In this document: positions 16,361-28,852 of the stretch, one piece after another
Numbering within the stretch: position 1 is the first letter of the stretch
How the letters are laid out: every line of letters starts with the position of its first letter
Assembly (NCBI GenBank): GCA_003415625.1
Contig: PYIU01000011.1
Coordinates: 1,191,001-1,255,000 of the forward strand
Reading direction: 5' to 3'
DNA: 64,000 nt
DNA from: Aquanectria penicillioides
Lineage: Eukaryota; Ascomycota; Sordariomycetes; Hypocreales; Nectriaceae
Position numbers and translations under genes: made by a program
The notes under the pieces: model-generated
Databases searched by the model: none
The model's input: only the letters and a program-made list of their open reading frames with translations
Told to the model about the DNA's origin: nothing

Positions 16361-19014
16361 CTCCCTTTAAGCTTAATTAAGGGCTTATCTTTAGGTGCTA
16401 TTATAAGGCTATTTTAATCTTTTTATATATATATTTTTTATATAATTATAAAATTATTCTTTTTTTATTGCTAAAGTAATTATTTATTTAAATAAGACTT
16501 CTTTATTGCTAAAAGTAGGCTTCTTTATTATAGCTAAAGGCATTATTATAAGCTTTTATAAGCACTATTTGCATTTATTTTAGTGTTTTTTAATATAATA
16601 CTTTTTTTAATTTTAGCTTTAATTTTAAGGTATTAATAAAAGAGTAATATAATAGGCCTATTAATAGCTTTATAAATATATTAGTAATATTTTTAGTAAA
16701 AGGGATATATTATAGTTTAATTATATTATTTTTAATAGCCTTTTTTATAAAATAATATTATATTTAAATATACTTTATATAGATATTATATTAGTAAATA
16801 GGGATATTAGCTAAAATATATACTTTATTTAAAAGGGTATAAAGTAAGTAGGTTTAATTAAAGACTAAATAGCCTTTTTAAGTAGCTGTAAACAATTTAA
16901 AAGAGTATTAAAGTATTTAATTAAATGCTTTAAAATATCCCTTAAAGAAAAGAAAGGAAAAATATTAGGCTAAAAGTTATAAATAAAGTAATATTATAAG
17001 GGGCTGCACTAAGACTTTAATAGAGTCTAAATGCAAGAAATTTAGAATTTTAAAAATAAAAATTAATTAAAGAAAACTGCCTATTTATTTTCTATATCTT
17101 TAAGGTCCCTTTTATCTTTTTAATTAATCTAATAATAGATTAATCTATATTACCTTAGACCTTAACTTAATATAGAATTTAAGGTTATATACTAGCTTTA
17201 TAGTGCTTTAATTATTTATAAAGATTACTATTAAAGTAATTAATAGTCTATTAAATTCCTTTATAAAGCTCTTTATTTATATAATTTATAATATTGCCTT
17301 TATTAATATATAATATTTAGCTTTTATTAAGGATTTAGCTATAGTCTTTTAATGCTTATTAAATTATATAATTAAGCCTTTATTTATAAGGAATATATAT
17401 CTTTTAGTTAATTATACTATTTTTAGGCAGCTAGTATAGTTAAAGTTATAGTAGCTATAAAGATTAAATAAATTGCTATATAACTCTTCCTTAAGGCAGT
17501 AATAATAAATAGAGTAATTAAGGCTTTTTTTAATATATTATAGTATTCTTTTTATAGCTTTAAGTTATTACTTACTTAAGCTCTTTAGAAAGTATGCCTA
17601 AAAACTATATATAAAGGCTAAATTAAGCTAGCTTTACTATAAAAAATAGTTAACTTTTCTTATTATTAATATATATTTTTTATTAATAGCCTTTATACTA
17701 AAAATATTAATTGCTTTAGCTAAATAATAAGTTTCTATTTTTATTAATATATTTATAGCTTTATAATTAAAGTATTTAAATTGCTTAAAAATACTTATTA
17801 TATAGTCTCTTTATAATAGTATAAACAATCTATTTTCTTTTACTATAATAGCTATACTTAAAAAAAGCTTAAGAAATTTAAGTAATTTTATCTTTACTTT
17901 TTATATAAGTTTATTAATAAAAGTATTTATATTTTTATTATTATTAATAACTATAAGTATATTATTTATATATATAGCTATAATAATTTTCTTTATTTAA
18001 TTTATATAAACTATAATATTGCTTTATAGCCTTTTAAGGCCTAATTTATTAAGTATTTTTTTTAATTTCTTTTATTACTATTAGGCACTTTACTTAAGGC
18101 TATATAAAGCTATAAGTAATTATATAATATACTTAATGCTTTATTTATAGCTTACTTTTTTAGCTAAATATTTATACTTTAGATTCTTAAAGAATTTATT
18201 AAATAAAAAGAAAATTATAATATAAATATTTTCTTTTAGCTTTTTATTTAAATATACTATAATTATATTATTTTATAATAGTTTTTTTTTAATTTATATA
18301 ATATAAATAAGTAATATTCTTTAAAAGTTAGCTCTTATAATTAAAAAAAAGATCTTTTAATAATTAATGCCTTTTTTTTATATAAAGCTATATACTATAA
18401 ATTAAGCTTTATATATAACTATTATACTATTTTTATCTTTTTTATATTAATTTACTTACTTTACTATAAGTAATCTCTTGCCCTTTAGTAACTCCCTTTT
18501 TAAAATAAATTTAAATATGCCTTTATTAATAAAGGTATAAATCTTCTTAAAGAATGCCTCTCTTTAAAAGTTAATATTTAATTAATTAAAAGCATTATAA
18601 ACTATAGCTAGATTAATATTAATATAGGCAGCTAAAATCTACTTCTTTATAGCTATTATTAATATTATAAAGTATTTTTTAAAGTTATTAAATACTTCTT
18701 TTAGCTATAATTAAATAATCTTTTTACTCTTTACTATAGGCAATAAAATAGGCTTATAAAATACTATATATATTATTATAATAACTTTCTTTATCTTAAG
18801 GTTTTAAATTCTATATACTTTAATTCCTTAAAATTCTATAAGGATTTCTTTTTAATTATAAAGCAATATTTTCTTAAATTTATTATACTTTTTCTATTTA
18901 ATATAAATAAATGCCTTTAACCTTAAAATCTATAAATACTTAATGCTTAATATATATTTCTTTTTTAGGATTAAATTTATAAAATAAACCTTATAAAGAG
19001 TCTTTTAATTTAGT

Positions 19015-19035
19015 AATCTTATTGCTATAATATTA
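19015..19035. repeat. 21-bp target-site duplication of LINE L2, left copy
   Basis: The 21 bases at 19015-19035 (starting AATCTTATTGCTATAATATT) recur exactly at 25640-25660. They are part of the host Copia element C1, duplicated on LINE insertion. Confidence 0.9.
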
Positions 19036-22000
19036 TTAACAACTCTGCCTTTAGACTTGCAACTGCTTGCAGCCATCCTAAACTACCTCTAAAATGTTTA
19101 AAACTACAATTAATCGATTCCTTATATTAGGCTACCCCTAAATACAATAGTGCATTAAGAGCGCAGCACTAATACTATAGCCCTTTTAATAGTTATTAAT
19201 TTAAAAAGATATAGCATTAAAAATAGCTAATATAACCCCTTTTTTACTATTAGCTAATATAGTAGTGCGCTTAAAATAGATAAAGCAATAGAAGCTAGTA
19301 GAAGCTTTATAATTAATAAAGATAAAGAAGCCTATAAAGCTATTATTAAGATTATTTTATTTTATCTCTTTAAAGCGGTTTAAAAGGTATTTTAAACCTA
19401 TATTAATATATATAAAATATACTTTTGCTCCCCTTTTAAGACTAATATAACCCCTAAAGAGAGACTTACTAATAAAATTATTGCTACTATAATAATTACT
19501 ATTATTATAGCAGTAATAGCTACTTTAATTAATTTAGGCCTTTTTTCTTTTTAGCTAATGCAATAGTTTTATGCATTAGTTCTTTTATATAGCCTTATAT
19601 CTATAAATATTAAAACTAATAAATATATAATATATAGCTGCATTAAGTATAAAGTTACTATTTGCACTAAAGATACCCTTAAGGATATTAAAAACTGCAT
19701 TTTAATAGAAACTATATAAGCAGTAAATTAAGCCTATAGTAATTTCTATATAGTTATAGTATATTGCCTTTTTAATAGAGATATAGTTTTTACCTTTTTT
19801 ACTTTAAAATAGGCTAAAGCCTTTTATAAAAAAGAATAAATAGCTATTATATTTAGAAATAATGCCTTTTTAGCTTTTTTAACCTTTATTATTTTAATAA
19901 AAAGAATTTAAATTAAATTTATTTTTAATAATATAAATAAATTTATTAAAACTATTAATAATACTAATACCTTAAGAGTTAGTAAGGTAAAGCCTATTTA
20001 AGCCTAAAATAGTATTGCAATAAAAATAAATTTAATCCTTTATATTCTATTAATTAAAAAAGCTAATAGTCTATATAATAATAGGCTATTTCTTAATATT
20101 AAACTCTATAATTATAAATTTTTTAATAAAGGACTAAAACTTACTTAATGCTTTTAATGCTATAAGTATAGCTATATTGCAAAAAACTATTAATTTACTT
20201 TAATCTATAGCTAATGCAATAGCTTAATGTATAATAATTGCTTTATTAAAAAGGGAGAAATTCTTTACTATTATACTTTATATTATAAAGACTATTTAGC
20301 CTAAAGCTATATTTATTTTATAATAGAAAAGTATTAAACTTATATAAAAAAAGAATACTATAGATAATTAATAAAATATAAAGAATATACTTTAATACAG
20401 TAAAATATCCTTTATATATAATAGAATAGCTTTTTTAGGAACCCTCTCTTTATAGCTTCTCTTTTTACTAAAAGAGTTAGCTAACTCTTAAGCTCTATAA
20501 ATAAATAATATTATATTTTATTTAATGCTTTTCTTTTCTTTAGTGCCTATACTCTATTGCTATTATTTATTAAATTAATCTTTCTATTTATATTTAATTA
20601 ATATAGGTTCTATTTTAGAATATATACTATTGCCTTAAATTAATCTATTAGGTGCTATATACTTATAATAGATATAATATAATTGCACTTTTAGAACTAG
20701 CTAAAAACTAAAGGATTAATGCTTTAATAAACCCTAAAAGATTAAATTATATTATAATCTATTATTTAGGCTATATAGCTCTTTATATATATAAATAATA
20801 TAGACTAAAAACTTAAACTTATTAAGCTAAAGAAGATTGGGCTAGTATTAATTTTAATTACTGCTATATAAGAATAATTGCAGTATATAACCCCTTAAAA
20901 GGTAAGAGAAACTTAAAAGCAATATATACTTTAATTAGCCTTACTTTAGCTTTTTAAATAATTATAATTAAAGACTTTAATTTATATTACTTAATTTAGG
21001 ATTGCTATAATAAAACTATTTTATATAGCTTAATCTTTTTAATAGAAATGCAATAGCTAAATATAGCCCTAATAATCCCTTATAGAATAGTAACTTAAGA
21101 AGTAAGTAATACTAAAAATAGTACCTTTAATTTAATTTAGGCCTTAAAGAATAGCTATACTATTTATTTAGGCTTTAATTATAATTTAAATAGCTTTAAT
21201 TATATTTTATAGTAAATATATATTAAGCCCTTTATAAATATATTGCCTTTCTTTTTATTAAACTTTTAGCCTATAGTATTTAATTAATATATAATAAACC
21301 TTAAAAAGGCTAAACTTAAAGCATAAGTTACCCTTTACTAAACTTTTAGCAAAATAACCTCTATATAATAGTTAAAATAGGCAGTTAAATAGCTAACTTA
21401 AGGACTGCATTAAATTGCTTAATATATTACCTTAATATAAAGGCAATTTAGGCCTAACTGTAATAACTAGTAGGACTAGCCTATTATAGAGGCTATTTAT
21501 TAATTTAAATAAGCATAAAAATATATATAATATAATAGTATAATAGCTAATTAACTAAAACTATAAAAAGCAGGCAATAAATAAAAGGCTTATATAGCTA
21601 AGGCTAAATAAGCAGCTTAATATAATACTTTATTTAAAGCTAAAATAAAAAAAGGTATAAATAGCTAAAAGAAACTTTAGAACTTAAAAAGATAGATATA
21701 ACTTTAAAGCAATATTGCCCTAGCCTTATTATAGCTTTCTTCCCTTAACTGCCTTAAGCAAGATTCCCTAACTATAAGCTATATTAAAAAGGCAACTATA
21801 TTAATAAAATGCTTCTTCTTTAAACCTTAAGCAAATAATTAAGATATTAAATTTATTATAATAGACCTTATAATATAATTTATAGATATAGACTAAATGC
21901 TATAAAATGCTAAAGACTTAATATAAAACTATATTAAACTTTATAAACTAATATACTTACTCTTTAAAATCTAGTTATAAAAAGCTTTTAATAGTAATAG

Positions 22001-25000
22001 ATTCTCTATTGGCTTCTTTAAAGTATGCAATAAGCCCTTTTTAAAAGCCCTTACGACTATTATTAATATAAGTATTGCATTTAGGCACTTTCTATATTGC
22101 TTTTATTATATAATTGCTATTATTATTTTTAAATTAAATAAAATAATAGCCTAAAAATATATAGCATTTAAATAAAGATCTATTTCCCTCCTTAATATTA
22201 TTAATAAAGTAATAAAGTTAATAATAGCCTAATAAATAGCAATAATAGCTAAAAACCTAAATATACTTTTTAATAGTTAGATAGGAAATAGGCCTTAAAG
22301 ATCTATTAAGCTTGCCCTTATAGTTATAGTAAAAGCAATATATATAGTATAGGCTTATAGTAAAATAGTATTGCTCTTTTAATTAAACTTTACTATAGCC
22401 TTTAATTTAATTAACTATAAAAGGCTTATTGCTATTCTTTATAATTAAGGCTATTTATAATAGTTATTAGTTTAGCTTTTTAGCTATTTATTTAAGCAAT
22501 TAATATGCCTTTAGTTTAATAGTAAGTCCTTTAAACCTTATAGCATTAAAGCTAAAGTTCTATAGGGATTGCCGCTTTTCCCTATTCTTTTTATTCTATT
22601 TATATTAAGGCTCTATATAGCACTTAAGGAAGTTCCTAGCATTATAGTAATTAAATTTATTAATAATATAAATATACTTATATTTAAAAAAGATATAATA
22701 AAGATTTAGGCTTAACTTAAAGCTATATAAATAGTATATATATTTTAGGCCTTTATTAATAGTATAACCTTTAAACCTATTAAAGCCTAGCTTCTTTATT
22801 TTTTCTATTAATACTAAAAGCATTAAGTCTAATTAACTTTTATCTATAATACAATTTAGCTATAGGAATTATACTATTTCTTTAGGTTATAGCTATATAG
22901 AAAGCTACTTTAGGGCTTATATATCTTTAAGCTTAAAGGAAAACTTAAGCGCTAAAAGCAGGCCCTTACTGCCCTTATAGCAAGTATATAGGGAGTAAAC
23001 CTTAAAGCTGCCTATATAATATATATATATATAATTAAATCTATAATTGCCTATAGCACTAATATATATTATTTTTTAGTAAAAAGAAATAGTAATTTAA
23101 AAGGGATTGCTAAAGCCCTATTTATTAAATAGACTTAAGCCCTTTATATTATTAGGGAAGGCTATAAGGCTACTTTAATTAAACTGCTAAAAAGTAAGCT
23201 TAAAATCCCCTTACTTAATATATACCTTAATAAATAATTTGCTTAATTTTAAGGCTAGCTTTAAGTCTAAAGCATTAAGAAACTTATTCTTTTTATAATT
23301 ATATTAGTAATGTATTAAATCTATTGCTATTACTATAATAGCCTTTAATATAAATTAATATAGAAATATAAAAAGTGGCTTATTAATTAGCTTTTTAATA
23401 GAAAATATAAAAAGAACTAAAAGTTAATTAAGGATTAAATATTAGCTAATTAAAGGCATTAATAGAAATAAGCTAAATATAAGTCTTATAAATAGTATAT
23501 AAATAATAGAATAAAAGTAGCTAAAATCTTTTTACTTTATATAAAGAAAAAGACTATTTGCTTATATAAAGGACTTAAGAAGTATAAAAGCTCCTTATTT
23601 ATTTAAATGCAAATAGAATGCATTAAACTTTAGGGATTCCTTTTCTAAAGAAAGGTCCTTAAGGTAAGTATACCTTAATGCTAATATAAAAATATTATTA
23701 AAATAGTTAGCTATATTATATTATATTACCTACTTTACTTAAGCTAAAGGGAAACTTTATTTAATTTACTTTATAACCTTTTTAAGCTTAAGTAGTATTT
23801 ATTTAAAGCCTAAATTGTATACTGCCTTATTAAATAGCTAGCCTATTTATATATTATACTATACTATAAGCTAGCTATTAAGCTGCATTTAGTTTAAAAT
23901 ATATTTATTTCTATATTGCTTTTACCTTTTAGTAACTCTTTTATTTAAGCGCTTTAATCCCTTTATTAAAAGGGAAGTTAATATACCTAAAAAAACCCCC
24001 TTTAAAAGAAAGAAAAAACTAGCCTATTATATAAATAATATATTAAAGCCTGCCCCTTTAATAGTTAGGTCTTTACTTTAGCTCTATTTTAATTTTAGAC
24101 CTTACCTTTATTTATTGCTATACTTAATCTATATCTATCTATTTTAGCAACTTTATTTACTTTAAGTTTATATTCTCTTTAAAAGATATAAGATTTATTT
24201 TATCTTTTTTACTATTCTTTTTGCTATTTTTTTTTTATTTTTAAGCTCTCTTTACTTTAATCCCCCTTTAGCTTTATTTAAGCTTAAGCTATTGCTTAAA
24301 GAGCTATACTAAACTTTAGTCTTTACTATTAATATTAGCTAATATAAACTTACATTAAAACTAACCCTACCTACTGCTATTATTACTCTTTAATGCTATC
24401 TATCTTTAAGTAGCCTTAGCCCCTTTAACTAAAGAAGGCAATATAGCTATTAAGCTCTTAAGAGCTATAGCTATATAATTAACTCTATTAATTAGCTTAT
24501 AGAGCTAATTAATACTAGAACTTATAGTTAGAACTATAGGTATAGCTTAAAAGCACACTTAAGTTACTCTCCTTTTAGCTTAAGTAGCCTTAGCCCCTAA
24601 TTGCTAAAGCTCTTTTTTCTATAATCTATATTAGCAATATACTTATAGTAGAACTAAATTAAGCTATACTTACTATAGCTATTCCCTTTTATAAAGCTAT
24701 TATTAATATATAGGCATTAGCCTCTATTAAGTATAGCAATAGCTTATATAGCTTATATATATAGGCATAAGCTATATAGCTACTAGCCTTAATATCTATT
24801 AATAGTTAATTTCTTTTAGCTATAAAGAATAGAAGGAAAAGAATTATATATTAGCCTAATTCTAATATAAACTATTCTTTTTATCTTTTACTATTTATAT
24901 AATGCATATAGAATAAAGCAGATCCTACACTGCCCTTAGGGTTAGTATAGCACTTTTTGCTTTAGTGCAGCTAGCTTAGCATTTTAGTATTTACTAATAT

Positions 25001-25639
25001 TAATATAAAATGCTATCTATAGATATATTAGGTATACACTACTATTATTATTATTATTATTATAGTTATAATTATAGTTATAGTTATTATTATTATTATT
25101 ATAATTATTATTTTTAGCTATATATAATTAATATAGAATAGCAATAGAAATAGCAATTAGTGCTTATATAAATTAGGTATTCTATATAAGTAATGTATTA
25201 ATAAAGTGCATACTTAAAGGCAATAAGGAAGCTCTTATAGAGGTATATAAAGAAAGAAAAAGAAAAAAGAAAATAGGCATATTAATAAAGATTAAAAAAT
25301 AATAATAGCAATACTTAAATAGCTAGCAGCTAGCCAGCCGCTAGCTAGCATTAGGTTAGTGCTTTACTTCTTGCAATAGGCCTATAGTATAGACAATTTA
25401 GGCTTATTGTAGGCCTTACTTTTACCTTACTTATTAACCCTATAATTAGGTAAATAGGATATTTTAGTAATAGCATTAAATTAACTTCTAATCTAATGCT
25501 CTTTTATAGAGGACCTGCATTAAGTCTAATATTATATTAAATAAAGGTTTTTATTTTATTAGTATAGTTTTTTCCTTTATTTATATAGTATAGAAGCACT
25601 ATTTACTTTATAGGTTTATAGAGTATTAATAAATAAATA
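19036..25639 (+). mobile_element. Full-length RIP-degraded LINE L2 nested in C1
   Basis: A 6.6-kb non-LTR retrotransposon bounded by an exact 21-bp duplication. It has no LTRs and ends in TTAATAAATAAATAA. At 20973-21000 the plus strand reads DFNLYYLI followed by a stop, where the LINE apurinic endonuclease motif DFNLHHPxW is expected: CAC to TAT, CC to TT and TGG to TAG are exactly RIP changes. Further downstream an IDL-type endonuclease segment follows (near 21130). This fixes the coding strand as plus. The 5' region to about 20155 would hold the first (gag-like) ORF and the rest endonuclease and reverse transcriptase. Clade is inferred as Tad/I-like from the tail and host, not proven. Confidence 0.85.
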
Positions 25640-25660
25640 AATCTTATTGCTATAATATTA
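25640..25660. repeat. 21-bp target-site duplication of LINE L2, right copy
   Basis: Exact second copy of the 21 bases at 19015-19035; the Copia C1 sequence resumes after it. Confidence 0.9.
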
Positions 25661-26342
25661 ATAATATATATAACTATAAGGATAATCTCTTTTTATAGCC
25701 TAAAAGGGATATTTATTATTATTATACTTTTTACTTTTTTTTAAATTATATAATTTGCCTATTTAATAAAGCTATTTTATTTATAGCTATATAATAGTAT
25801 AATAATTATAAAGATTTTTATTTTTAAAAGGAGTTTATTAACCTTTCTATTAATAAATTTATAGCTACTATTAAACTATATCTTTTAGGGTAAACTATAA
25901 GCTATAATAGTTTTAAATACTAAAAGATCTTCTTTTATTAAGGTAGTAATATTACTTTTCTTTTTAAGTAAATTACTATAAAAGTAATAGCTTTTATTAT
26001 TAATTATAAGCTTAAAATACCTTTTTTTTATTATATATATAGACTTAACTCTATAAAGTCTATATAAAAAAGGTTAAATATATAGTTTGCTTTTTTTTAT
26101 AGTATTTTTAGTAAAACCTTTATACTTTTAGTAAGCTTATAGTCTTTATAAAATATATTAAGTAGCTTATAATTATTAAGCTTACTTTTTATAACCTTAA
26201 AGGTATAGTTAAGGGCTTTTTAATCTATATAAATAAGTCTTTAATACTATATTTTTATTTTAAACTATTTTATTTATATTAGTATTATTTTAAAAGTAAA
26301 GTAATAGCTTATTATACTTTCTATTACTTTAAGTAAAAACCT

Positions 26343-26585
26343 TTAGTTAAGAATATTAAGGGTTATAAAGATCTTATTATTACTATTAAAGATTTTATTT
26401 TTAATTATATAATTATTAAAAAGATAGACTTTTTTACTAAAGATTATATTTAATAGAAAATCTTTAATAAAAATTATATCTTTAAGTATTATAGTCTTTA
26501 TTCTTTCTCTCTTTATAAATAGTATAATTATTGCTATTTTTATAGCTATAGAGTATATAGTGCCTTTATCTATAAGAATTAGCAT
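26343..26585 (-). pseudogene. Copia protease/pre-integrase remnant within C1
   Basis: An 80-codon open frame on the minus strand keeps a pattern typical of Copia polyproteins just after the protease active site: a hydrophobic segment, then ILKDIIFIKDFLLNIIF, which resembles the family LKDVLYVPxxxxNLLS block with RIP substitutions. It is a fragment by chance without stops, not a working gene. Confidence 0.55.
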
Positions 26586-28360
26586 TATTTTATTAAGTTT
26601 ATATTATTTATTTTCTTTAAACTATTTAAAGTTATTAATAGTATATATATTAGCTTTTAAGTCCTAAAGCTAATAATCTTTTTAATTAATAAGGCCTAAT
26701 TCTATAAATATTAAAATAGTAATAAAGTTACTATTTTCTTTAGCCTTTAGTATAGTATTATTATTAATATTAAAGGAACTATATAACTATTATTTTAATA
26801 AGCTAAAATTTATTATTATAGCTACCTTTTCTATTAATAATCTTATAAAAGTATTACTAAAGAACTTTCTTACCTTTAAGCCTTTATAGTATATAAAAAT
26901 AGCATTATTATTATTATTAAAGTTATTTTTAGCTTTTTTTATATTTTTAGCACTTTATTTACTTAACTTTATATATAAAGCAATCTTTTTAGTCTTTTTA
27001 ATAGTTTTATTACTATTATCTTTCTTTTTTAACTTTTTATTTTTATTGCCTTTACTTTCCTTTTATAAAAATAAGCAATTCTTTATAATATAACCTTTTT
27101 AATTATAATTAAAGTATTTATTACTTTTAGGATCTTTTTTATAATTATTCTTTTTATTTAATTAAGCATTTATTTATATACCTTTCTTATTGCTAAAATC
27201 TTTACTTTTTTTTTAAAAAGTCTATAGACTTTTAGCTTTATTAATAAGGTCTTTTTGCATTTTATAAATAGATTAATATTTCCCCTTTTACTTATAGTTA
27301 TATTAAAGTGCATTTTATTTAAAAAAAGACCTTTTTAATACTATTTATAAACCTTATCTTTTTTTAATACTTAAGGAGCTTATTGCTAGCTTTAATAATA
27401 CTATTTATAATATAGTAAAAGTTATTAATATAACTTTAAACCCTTTATTATTTCTTTAAAGTTAAAGACTTTAATTTTTAATAAAAATTAATTAAGCTTT
27501 ATTAAAACTTTATATTATTATATTTTTTTATTAATAGCTTAATAGCCTTTATATTAATCTTTATTAAAAATAATAATAGCTTTAATTTTTATAAAATTAT
27601 TATTTTTATAATAGCAATTAAATATATTTCTTTTAAATATAAAATCTTAATCTTTTTATATTATTTAATAATAATTATAATATAAAAGAAATATCTTTTT
27701 TAAATAGCTTAATTCTTTAATTTTTTAAATATATTATTTTCTTTTATTTTAAAGTTAAAATTAATAAAATCCTTAATTTTAATTAATTATAAATTTATAA
27801 TTTTCTTTTTACTTAAAGTAAACTCTATTAATATTTCTTTATTTCTTAAAAAACTAAATATTTTATTTAAAGCTTTTAAAGGCTCTTTTAAGGTATAAAA
27901 AAATTAGCTTTTTTAATACTTAAAGCTTTTATTTTTATTATTTTTTACTTTAAATTTTAATTTATCTTTAGGCTATATTTTATATTTAATTTTTAATTTA
28001 TTTTTAATCTTTTAATTAAAGTATTTTTATAGCTTTTATATTTATTATATTATTTTTATTATTTATTATATTATAATATTTAAATTTAATTAAGTTTTTT
28101 ATAGATTCTTTTTAATAAGCTTTATTAACCTTTTAAAAAAAATAAAAAATTCTTAAGATTATTTTCTTTTTTAATAAAATCTTCTTTATTATTTATTTAT
28201 TTAATTACTTTAATATTAAAGACTAACTTTAAAGCTAGCTTTAAAGCTATTATTTAAATTTTAAAACTTTAATTAATTAATATTATAAATATTAACTTTA
28301 AAAAATAAACTTTAAATTAATTTAAACTTTTTAAATAGCTATAATTTCTTTTTAAATTAA

Positions 28361-28378
28361 AGCTTTAGGCTTATAACC
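28361..28378 (-). promoter_or_regulatory. Primer-binding site of C1
   Basis: Directly inside the 5' LTR on the minus strand the sequence is GGTTATAAGCCTAAAGCT. It resembles the complement of the anticodon region of initiator tRNA-Met (GGTTATGAGCCC) after RIP, the half-tRNA priming described for Drosophila copia-like elements. Confidence 0.5.
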
Positions 28379-28637
28379 TATAAATAATATATAAGTATAT
28401 ATAGAAATAGTTATAGCAGGCAATATATATAATAGATTAATTTAAATTAATTAGAATTTATAAAGAATAGCTAAATAGTGGTTATAGAATGCAATTACCT
28501 ATTTATAGTATAGGGATTCCCTTATAAGGATATATAGCCTTAAGACTTAGGCCTATAAGGCCCTTAAGATTGGCTTATGGCCGGCTGCTATATCTGTAGC
28601 GGCGACCACCTTCGCCTGGCCGCTATATCCGTCAACA
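28379..28637 (-). repeat. Right LTR of C1 (5' LTR on minus strand)
   Basis: 259 bp, paired with 16102-16360. The last ~70 bases facing the gene island (about 28570-28637) keep G and C, while the inner end is fully mutated. AAGTG follows at 28638-28642. Confidence 0.93.
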
Positions 28638-28852
28638 AAGTGAACAAATGGAGTAGCTGGTTGCATCTTCTATACGGATACAGGGAGTGGAGAAAGATTA
28701 TAACCTGTCTAGGGGATTAAATGTAACCCACTTTAAATGACGTGGTGCAACATCAGCAATTTATTCACTGACCCAAATAATTATAGTCAATACTATATAT
28801 TTAGGGATAGTTATATAAGGTCACTAGGAATTAATGAAGAGGCTAGAAGAAC

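Larger units (their letters stand above)
16102..28637 (-). mobile_element. Copia-type LTR retrotransposon C1, split by LINE L2
   Basis: The two 259-bp LTRs at 16102-16360 and 28379-28637 align without gaps and differ almost only by C/T and G/A changes. They begin TGTAAACA (left) and end GTCAACA (right). AAGTG precedes and follows the element. Removing the nested LINE and its duplication leaves about 5.9 kb, normal for Ty1/Copia. Coding is on the minus strand: a protease/pre-integrase remnant lies at 26343-26585, and the YVDD box of reverse transcriptase, turned into YINN followed by ILIV, is near 17965-17990. The primer-binding site is at 28361-28378 and a purine tract (AAAGGGAG on the minus strand) adjoins the left LTR. 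Inactive through RIP. Confidence 0.93.
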
